Notes under the pieces: model-generated
Database searches by the model: none
Told to the model about the DNA's origin: nothing
The model's input: only the letters and a program-made list of their open reading frames with translations
Translations under genes and position numbers: made by a program
Source of the DNA: SHAN690 sp041391765
GTDB lineage: Bacteria; Bacteroidota; Bacteroidia; Flavobacteriales_G; Salibacteraceae
Assembly: GCA_041391765.1 (NCBI GenBank)
Contig: JAWKNJ010000032.1
Coordinates: 3,981-67,980 of the forward strand
DNA length: 64,000 nt
Direction of reading: 5' to 3'
Shown here: positions 8,764 through 17,600 of the stretch, one piece after another
Layout of the letters: every line of letters starts with the position of its first letter
Position numbering within the stretch: position 1 is the stretch's first letter

Positions 8764-10638
8764 TTAGTAGCGGATCTCCACTCTTCGGTTTTGAGCCCTG
8801 CCTTCTTCCGTTGAGTTATCGCCAACGGGCACAGATTTACCCATCCCTTTTGTGGTGATAAGATCGGTTGGGTAGCCTTGGTCTACCAAATATTTTTTCA
8901 CCTGATCGGCACGCTGAAGCGAGACCTTCATGTTCACCGCATCGTTGCCAATTCCGTCAGAATGGCCCGTGATTTCCAGTTCGCGATCCTTGTTTGGAAG
9001 CACTTTTCCGTCAAGTTTAATGGTGTTTGTTCCGGAAGGAATGACCTCGTTGAATTCAAAGTAAAGCACATGTTGCGCAGTTCCCGATGCCCCGGTTGCT
9101 GATGGGGCCTCTGTTTTGATGTTTCTCTTGTCGTTCTGTGCTATTTGGGCAGCTTCATTTTTTGATGGCCTGCCTTGCGGATTTTGTCCATCCGAGGCAG
9201 ATTTGCCCTTCGAAGAAGATGCATCTGCGACTTGATCGGCTTCCATTTCTCCCAAGTTGGCGAGTTTCGAATCCATGTCATCGCGTGTATCGATGTACAT
9301 GACCTTATAGAATTTGTCTGCCGGAAGGTTTTCAAATCGATACAATCCTTTTTGATCAGTTAGGGTTTTTTGAACTTGGTTGCCATCCTCATCCACCAGC
9401 ACAACGGTGACTCCTTCTCTTGGTAGATTGTTGTATTTGAATAAACCGTCAATAGACTTGATTGGCGCTTCATCCATTCCTTTTTCATCGAGATTGGCCA
9501 GCGCGGGGTCATATGATCCATCCTTGTCCGTATAAAGCAAGTGATATTGATGATCTGTGGGCAGTTTGGTAAAATGATAGAGCCCGTTTTCATCGGTCAA
9601 CGTCTTGTCAACCAAATTTCCATTTTCGTCAAGCAGCAAAACCTCAACCCCACCTCTTGGAAGATTGTCGTATATGAATGTTCCTTCAACCGATGTAAAC
9701 TGGCTAGCCACAGGCATTTCTTCGGCATCCGTTGGAAGTTTGTTTTCTCCTTCAGGCAGATAGTTCTTGAGGTAGTACAATTTGCTCAACGAATCGGTAC
9801 GGTTGCTTACCACGAATGACCCTTCGTTTTGATAAGTGGTGAAATAAGAGTCGAACATTTCAGAGTTTACCGGCTTTGGAAGGGCCATAGGAGTATTCCA
9901 CTCCAACCAACTAGCGCCTTTTTTACTCGAGTAAACATCAAAACCTCCCAATCCACCGCTCCTGTCGCTCGCAAAGTAGAGTGTGTTGAATTCATCACTG
10001 AAAAAAGGAGAGATTTCATGGGTTGAGTCGGTGTTGATAGCTTCAATGAGAATAGGCTCTTGCCAGTTACCCGCTTCATCCTTTGTGCTGACGTATAAGT
10101 CCGACTGTCCATATTCCGTGCTGCCCATGGCAATGAACATTGCGGTTTCATCAGGCGTGACAAAAAAGTCAAACATAACCGACTTTATGTGCAGCTTGTT
10201 CACCTCAACCGGCTCGGGTTTTGTCCATCCCGCTTCGGTTCTTGTGCTCATCGATACACCAGGCCAAAGGCGTTCCTTTTTTGAATATGTTCCGAGTAAA
10301 TAAACGCGTTCACCATCTTTTGAAAACCCAACAACTCCGTTGTTGTAGTAGTTGTTGATGTTTCCAACCAGCTTTGCATTCTTCAGTTTTTTGTCTGTTT
10401 TCCAATCGGCCACCCAAATACCCTGAGAAACGTATCCACGCTTGATGGAAAAGTCAAAGGATTTGACAAAAAACAACTCACTGTGATCGGCAGAGAGTAT
10501 GGCCTTGCCAAATTCGGATTCCATCTTGGGTCCGATATTATCAACGAGCTCTCCTTCGTACATTTTATCTTGAGCAATAATCACGTTGGTCCCGGCAAGT
10601 ATGAAAAGGCCTGCCAGTCGATGCTTGAATGAGTTCAT
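8764..10638 (-). CDS. PD40-propeller OmpA-family protein of the giant-adhesin operon
   Basis: The ATG at 10638 gives MNSFKHRLAGLFILAGTNVIIAQ, a signal peptide, and 624 residues. A TTG three codons upstream is possible. Residues about 30-300 form a WD40-like (PD40) propeller (FSDEFNTLYFASDRSGGLGGFDVY is one blade). Two CnaB/carboxypeptidase-regulatory-like modules follow, each with the pattern YNNLPREGVTVVLVDEDGN...TDQKGLYRFENLP. A Ser/Asn/Gln-rich linker leads to a C-terminal OmpA domain (FEFNEVIPSG, GHSDGIGN, NRRVEIRY) that should bind peptidoglycan from the periplasm. The gene follows PorP by 27 bp and is last in the operon adhesin-PorP-OmpA. By analogy with PorP-PorE of T9SS, I infer that it anchors its PorP partner to the cell wall. 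Confidence 0.85.
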   Translation of the reverse strand: MNSFKHRLAGLFILAGTNVIIAQDKMYEGELVDNIGPKMESEFGKAILSADHSELFFVKSFDFSIKRGYVSQGIWVADWKTDKKLKNAKLVGNINNYYNNGVVGFSKDGERVYLLGTYSKKERLWPGVSMSTRTEAGWTKPEPVEVNKLHIKSVMFDFFVTPDETAMFIAMGSTEYGQSDLYVSTKDEAGNWQEPILIEAINTDSTHEISPFFSDEFNTLYFASDRSGGLGGFDVYSSKKGASWLEWNTPMALPKPVNSEMFDSYFTTYQNEGSFVVSNRTDSLSKLYYLKNYLPEGENKLPTDAEEMPVASQFTSVEGTFIYDNLPRGGVEVLLLDENGNLVDKTLTDENGLYHFTKLPTDHQYHLLYTDKDGSYDPALANLDEKGMDEAPIKSIDGLFKYNNLPREGVTVVLVDEDGNQVQKTLTDQKGLYRFENLPADKFYKVMYIDTRDDMDSKLANLGEMEADQVADASSSKGKSASDGQNPQGRPSKNEAAQIAQNDKRNIKTEAPSATGASGTAQHVLYFEFNEVIPSGTNTIKLDGKVLPNKDRELEITGHSDGIGNDAVNMKVSLQRADQVKKYLVDQGYPTDLITTKGMGKSVPVGDNSTEEGRAQNRRVEIRY

Positions 10639-10665
10639 AAAGGTCAAGGGTAGGGTTGTATAGAG

Positions 10666-11631
10666 TTAGTGCTTAAACAATTCAAGTCCAAGGAAGAATT
10701 CATGCGATCCGAATCCAAGGGTTTTGGTAGAGTTTATCGGGTAATCGAAGCTGTATCCAATCTTCATCATGTCATTCAGGAAAAGGCCTCCTACTAAAAT
10801 GATATCTGAATTGTAGCGGTAGCCGGCAGATGCGAAGTACCTGTCCTGAACATCGAGCTTCAGGTTAAAGTCCATTGAAATCGGGCTTGAAGCTGTGTAC
10901 TTGATCAAAGTGCTTGGCACTAAATGGGTGCTTTGACTTAATGCTATCCGACCACCAACCATGGCATAGTGTGTCATTTGAAGCGCTGGATTTACCGTAG
11001 TTCCTTCGAATTTTAATTGACCTTGGGTCAGCTGGTCTGTCGCGTATGAAACAAAAAGATAGCGACTGTACGCATACAATCCCAAATCCAAACTAGGTAT
11101 CCAATCATTGAATGCCTGTGAGTTTGCTGTAAATTGCGCTAGGGTAGGGTCATTAGCCGTTCCGGTTTGAGTTTTCGTTGGATCAAACACCCAGTTTTTC
11201 ATGGTGCCTTTCAGTGCCGCTGAAAGTTTCCAAGATCTGTTGATGGGAACGTGAATATTGTAAGAGGCGCCAATGCTCGTATAAGAAAACGCACCAAAAT
11301 CATCTCTGAGCAACAATCCGCCCACAGAATGCACGAGTTTGCCTTTTTCCACTTTTTCGCCATAATCAGCACTGGTTGGAACAGTGGTTGATCGAAGCGT
11401 TTTTGGTTCAAGGATTCTAGAGGTGCCGCTTATATAATAGGTTTTTGGCGCATATTGGGAACCCAACCACTGTTGGCGATAGCTGAAGTTCATATCCAGC
11501 ATTTTGCGTTCACCTGCCGTTGCAGGATTCACTAAATACATGTTTGAAGTGTATTGAGTCAATTGCCATGACTGTTGGGCGATTGTGTTAGACGCCCAGA
11601 TTATTGCTATTGCGAAAAGGAGCTTTTTCAT
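10666..11631 (-). CDS. PorP/SprF-family T9SS outer-membrane protein
   Basis: A 321-residue protein with a signal peptide (MKKLLFAIAIIWASNTIAQ). The N-terminal family signature follows (LTQYTSNMYLVNPATAGERK, then FSYRQQWLG), and the C-terminal barrel strands are typical (KIGYSFDYPINSTKTLGFGSHEFFLGLELF). SprF-like proteins are outer-membrane beta-barrels needed for secretion or surface attachment of cargo carrying type B (CHU_C) C-terminal domains, and their genes usually sit beside that cargo. Here it lies 20 bp downstream of a giant CHU_C protein, exactly that arrangement, so the adhesin is its likely partner. The frame is intact, unlike the second PorP copy at 43184-44177. Confidence 0.93.
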   Translation of the reverse strand: MKKLLFAIAIIWASNTIAQQSWQLTQYTSNMYLVNPATAGERKMLDMNFSYRQQWLGSQYAPKTYYISGTSRILEPKTLRSTTVPTSADYGEKVEKGKLVHSVGGLLLRDDFGAFSYTSIGASYNIHVPINRSWKLSAALKGTMKNWVFDPTKTQTGTANDPTLAQFTANSQAFNDWIPSLDLGLYAYSRYLFVSYATDQLTQGQLKFEGTTVNPALQMTHYAMVGGRIALSQSTHLVPSTLIKYTASSPISMDFNLKLDVQDRYFASAGYRYNSDIILVGGLFLNDMMKIGYSFDYPINSTKTLGFGSHEFFLGLELFKH

Positions 11632-11651
11632 AATGCTTCTTTGTTAAGTCT

Positions 11652-14600
11652 TTAGTAAATGATGGTTAGGTTTCCGTCACGAGGCTCGGTCACGCCATCG
11701 TTGAACTCTATGATGTAGTAGTAAGAAGACACCGGCAAGAGTTTTCCGTTGAACTTACCATCAAATTTGACCGTATATCCTTCGTTTGATTCGAATACCA
11801 GACCTCCCCAACGGTTGAAGATCATAACCTTCATTTTTGGATAAAACTCAGAACCTTCGATGTTCCATTCGTCATTGAATCCATCCCCATCTGGAGTGAA
11901 GGCCGTACTAACTTCAATGGCTGAAAGAACGCTTATGTTCAATGTATCCGTGGCCAAGCATCCCGCATCCGTGATTGCAGTGATGATGAATTGTGTGGTT
12001 TCATCAATGTATGCGAATGTTGACTCAGCACTTGGATCGTCTATTAAGGAAGCGGGCTCCCAGGTAACTGTTGTCGGTTGGTTAATAGTTACTATCACAG
12101 GTACTTTATCCACTGTCCCCTGCGTAAACAAATCATCACCGGCATCAACTACAGGAGTTGTTCCCACGTTGAGTACTACATCATCCGTTGACGGTGGACA
12201 AACTCCATTCGTGATGGTCCATGTGAACGTGCTCAAGGCTTGTGGCAGATTACTGACAAGAGCATTGCTCGCATTCGTGTCGTTGATGGCAGCACCCGAA
12301 ACCGTTGTCCAAACACCAGCACCTACAGCGGGTGTGTTGGCTGCGAACTGATAGCTAGTTGTGTCGCACAAATCCTGGTCAATTCCCGCATCGGCAACAG
12401 TTGGGCTGTCATCAATTTGAATCGTAACCGTGTCGGATGTCATTGGGCAAACGCCATTTCCAACGGTCCAAACAAATGCATTCACTCCAATCTCAAGGCC
12501 GTTAACCGCGCTGATGTTTTGATTGATACTAGCTACCGTGGCTGAACCCAAACTTGTCCAGATTCCATTGCCCACCGCAGGCTGAGCGCCTGTGAGTATT
12601 GAGGTAACTGTGTCACAAAGCACTTGGTCAGCGCCAGCGTCCGCAATGCTGGGGACTTCGTCACGTGTCAAGGTAAACGAACAAGTGTTTTGGTTTCCGC
12701 TGCTGTCGGTAACCGTAAATGTATTCACTGTATTGCCGATTGGGAAAACGGAGCCGCTCGGCAATCCAGCCGTTTGGACCACACTGATGACGGTGCAATT
12801 GTCAAATCCAACTGGAGTGGCAAAGGTGAATGTCTCCTGACAAACAGCCGTGTCGTTAATACAATCGATCGTTGGCAGTTCGTCATCGTTCACGATGATC
12901 ATGAAATGGCACGTATCCGAATTACCGGTAGAATCAATCGCCACATAAGTCATGACCGTTGTGTCCACAGGAAAGAAAGATCCGGATGGTAAACCTGCGA
13001 TTTGCATAATAGTATCTACTCCGCAATTGTCGCTAGCTGTGGGGTTAGCGAATGTCACTGTTGCCCCGCAAAATCCGACATCGTTCGAAACAATCATGTC
13101 GCTGATACAGGAAATCTCAGGGGCGGTGCTGTCATTCACCGTTACGTTGAATGTGCATTCCTTGGTGTTTGCGTTTACGTCAGTAACCACGATGCTGATC
13201 AGCGTGGTTCCTGTTCCTAGAACCGATCCCGAAGATGGCGTTTGAACTATGCTGGCTATGCCGCAAGAATCGGTGAACGTCATTCCAACAGTATAATCCG
13301 GTAACGTATAATCACACGAGGCGGAGGCAGCTACCACTTGATCAGGTAAACATCCTACAATGATCGGAGTCACAGTATCAGCAACTGTCACTGTTGCCGT
13401 TGCAGAAACCGTATTTCCGGTAGTGTCTTGAACTGTCAAGGTAACCGTGTTGGCACCCACGTCAGAACAGTCGAAGTTGGTAATGTCCAGAGACATTGAG
13501 TTAATACCACAGTTGTCGTAAGAACCATTGTCGATGTCAATCACAGCAATGGTTGCTTGTCCATTAGCATCCAATTGGATGGAAATATTTTGGGTAATAG
13601 CCACAGGGTTTACATCATCGAAAACGCCAACTACAGCGGAAGCAGAGTCTGTACAACCGTTAGCATCGGTGATCGTTACAGAATATGTTCCTGATGGGAT
13701 GTTCGCGTTGATTGAAGTGGTCACACTGTTACTCCAGGAATAGGTATAAGCGGTTGTGCCACCGATGGCAGAAGCAGAAACTCCACCGTCAGCCGAAGCG
13801 TAGCAATTTGCGTTTGAATCCAATGATGCCGTAGCGACCAATACGTTTGGTTCTGTAACGGTCATGGAAGCTGAATCTGTGCATCCATTTGCGTCTGTGA
13901 TGGTCACTGAATATGTTCCGGCAACCAGGCCGCTATTAGATGATGTGGTCGCACCGTTGCTCCATGAATAGGTATATGACGTTGTGCCTCCTGATGCAGT
14001 AGCCGTGATGGCACCATCAGAAAGACCGTTGCATGACACGTTATTGTTCAACGAGGCTAGTGCCACTAATAATGCAGGTTCGCTAACATTGATCGAAGCG
14101 GAATCCGTGCAACCGTTAGCGTCCGTAATGGTCACCGAATAAGTTCCAGCAGTTAAACCTGTTTGCGTGCTGCTAGTTCCTCCATTGCTCCAGCTATAAG
14201 TATAGCTTCCGGTGCCGCCAGTTGCTGTTGCGCTTATGCTGCCATCGCTTCCAGAATTACAACTCACATTGTTATTGAGGCCTGCGGATGCAACCAACAC
14301 GGACGGTTCTGTGACAGAGTTTGAATCAACGACCGTACAACCATCGTTGTCAGTCACCGTGACGCTGTATGTTCCAGCTGTGATTCCGGTAATTGATGCT
14401 GAGGACCCAGAGTTGCTCCATGCATAACTATAGGGTGAGGAACCCGATGTCGGATTTGCTGTCAAACTACCGTCATTTCCACCGTTACATGAGACGTTGC
14501 TTCCAACACTTACCGATAAGGCAAATGTTGATGAAATCACCACGGCACTGCTTGCTGAATCGGTACATCCGTTCGCATCGGTTATTGTTACTGAATAGTT

Positions 14601-17600
14601 TCCAGCGGAAACTCCGGTGATCGATGCGGTCGTAGCTGAATTACTCCAAGAATAAGTGTACCCCAACGTTCCCCCAGAGGCACTGGCGGTTAATCCACCG
14701 TTGTTTGCGTTTAGACAAGTCTCGTTGCTGTCCACCACCGTGCTCGCAACCAATAACGAAGGTTGGGTTACGGAACTACTGGCCGTTGATGTGCAACCGT
14801 TGACATCGGTGACTGTAACAGTATACGTTCCGGCCGGAACAGCAGTGATGGACTGAGTCGTAGCACCATTATTCCAAGAATAAGTGGGTGATCCAACATT
14901 GTTGATTGGAGTTGCTGTAAGGCCTCCATCGCTCAGTCCATTGCATGATACGTTAGAGTCAACACTGGCAGATGCAGAGAGCACTGAAACGATTACCGTG
15001 TCATAGGCCGTATCTGCACATCCGAACACGGTATCGGTCACTATTAACCGCACGGAAAATGTTCCTGCCGTGGAGTAAGTGTGTATTGGATTTTGGGCGG
15101 TAGAAGTGCCTGCGTCACCGAAGTTCCAATTCCACGTGTCTGGCAAGGTGCTTCCATCAGTAAAGAACACAGTATGGGGAGTTGCACAACCAAATTGCGG
15201 ATTCAAGCTAAACGCAGCCTTTGGTGGATTCACAGTGACAGCGTTTGAAACGATCAGCGTGTCAACTAGACCATAACTGTATGTGTTAATCAACTGAACA
15301 GTGAATGATCCCACGCTGGAATAAGTTGCATTGTAGCTAATAGCTGTGGATGTTTCGCCATTACCGAAATCCCAAGTTCTGCTCGTGACATTGCTTGAGG
15401 TATCAGTGAATGTGACCGAAAGCGGAATACAACCGCTTGTTGCACTCTGTGTGAATCCTGTTGGAACAGGAATGGTAACAGCATCCGTTCCATTACATCC
15501 ATTCGCATCGGTTACTGTGACCGTATAAGTTCCTGGAGCCAATCCGGTTTGTGCGGACGTTGTTGCTCCATTGCTCCATGCATATGTATATGCGGTGGTT
15601 CCACCAGAAGCAGTGGCGCTGGCAGCAGAAAGGCTGTCTATGTTAGCGACAACTGTCAATGCCGATGGCTCGGTGAGGGTGATGCTGGCGCTATCGGTGC
15701 AGCCATTCGCGTCAGTAATAGTTACACTGTATGTTCCAGCAGCAATTCCCGTTACACTGGCGGTAGTAGCACCATTGCTCCATGAATAGGTATACGCTGG
15801 TGTGCCGCCTGTTGCAGAGGCACTCGCTCCTCCGTCAGAACCTCCATTACAAGAAATATTGCTGTCAACAACGCTAGAAGCCGCTAAAGCTGCAGGTTCA
15901 GTAATGGTTACACTCGCACTATCCGTACAGCCATTTTGATCCGTGATGGTAACGGAATAAGTACCGGCAACCATACCAGTTATAGACGCAGTAGTTGCGC
16001 TGTTGCTCCAAGAATAGGTATATGAAGGTGTTCCACCTGTTGCCGAAGCTGTCGCACCTCCGTCTGAGTAACCGTTGCATGATGCGTTGCTGTCAGCTAC
16101 TGAAGTGGCAACCAATATTGCAGGTTCTGTTATGGTTACGCTCGTGCTGTCTGTACACCCGTTGGCGTCTGTTACTGTCACAGAGTATGTTCCAGCAACA
16201 ATACCTGTTATGGAGGCTGTTGTGGCGCTATTGCTCCAAGAGTAGGTGTAAGGAGCTGTACCCGTGGATACAGATGCTGTCGCTCCGCCATCGGATTGGC
16301 CATTGCAAGAAACGTTTGAATCTGAGGTGGCGGTAATTCCTAGACCTAGTAGTTCTGAAACTACGATGGTATCATAAGCGGTGCATCCTGCAGCACTGGT
16401 GGCTTCAAGAATATAAGTTCCAGCGGTGTCAGCGTAATAAGTGTTCGAAGTGCCAACTTGGGTGAGGCTCGGTTCAAGATTCATTACAGTTGCTTTGCCT
16501 GAATTCGAACCATCCTGGAATGCGAGGTATGGCACATTATTATAAACCTCCAAGCTAGTAAGTTGAACCGTTCCTGCGGAGAATCCTGCTGCTCCATGAT
16601 CCACCCAACTCGTGCCGTTGAATTTTCTCACGGTAGCCTTATTAGAATTGGAACCATCCTGATATCCGATGTAAAGCTCATCGTTTTGCGCGGAAAGACT
16701 CATGAAATTGGCAAATCCTGCAGAAGCCGAACCAGAACCAATTTGAGACCAGCTTCCGCCTGAGTATTTCATAACTGCTGATGTGGGTACACCAAATCCA
16801 TTGGCAAAAGCTATATGAGGCGTACCATTGTCAACATCTAGGTCAATATAAATTGCTGGATAAGGTGAAAACCCCGCAGAACCAACAGTTACCCAACTTG
16901 AACCATTATATTTTTTAACTGTGGCTTTTTGTGAAACGCTAAAGTCCTGATAGGCCACAAAAACAGTGTCATTGTATACATCGATCGCATTTAGCGCACA
17001 ATTAGAAGCTGAGAAACCCGCTGTGCCTATATATACCCAATTGGATCCGTCAAATTTCATTACAGAGGCTTTAGAACCATTGTAATCATCACGGAATGTT
17101 ACGTACGGAACTCCGCTACTTACCTTCAGATCGACATATAATGCCGTGCTATTTGTGAATTGACTGCTTCCTACGGTAACCCAATTCGTGCCATCAAATT
17201 TCTGAACCGTCAACTTGCCAGAAAAGTGGCCAGCATAAGCCACGTATGGAGTGTTTCCATCTATGTCAAAAGCAAATGAGGACGAGGATGTAGACTCAAT
17301 TCCAAATGTAGAGGCACCAACACTCACCCAATTAGTGCCATTATATTTCTCAACAGAAACTAAACCGTTGCCAATATTGTGTGCAACATATGGCGTACCA
17401 CTATTATCGAACTTAAGATCTAGATTGCTAAAACTTGTGGCTGAAAATCCTGCTGTTCCAACTAGTGCCCAATTTCCTTGATCCATCAGATTCCATGAGT
17501 AGGAATTGGCTGTAGACACTGAACTTAACAAAACCGAATCACCTCCGCAGAACTCAGTCGAATCACCTTGATCAATACTCACTAAATAGGGGCTCGGATC

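Noticed and set aside
12592..13245. Plus-strand ORFs opposite the giant adhesin
   Set aside because: They lie antisense within the HYR-like coding region and lack any recognisable protein features. Many similar shadows occur opposite other low-stop repeat genes.
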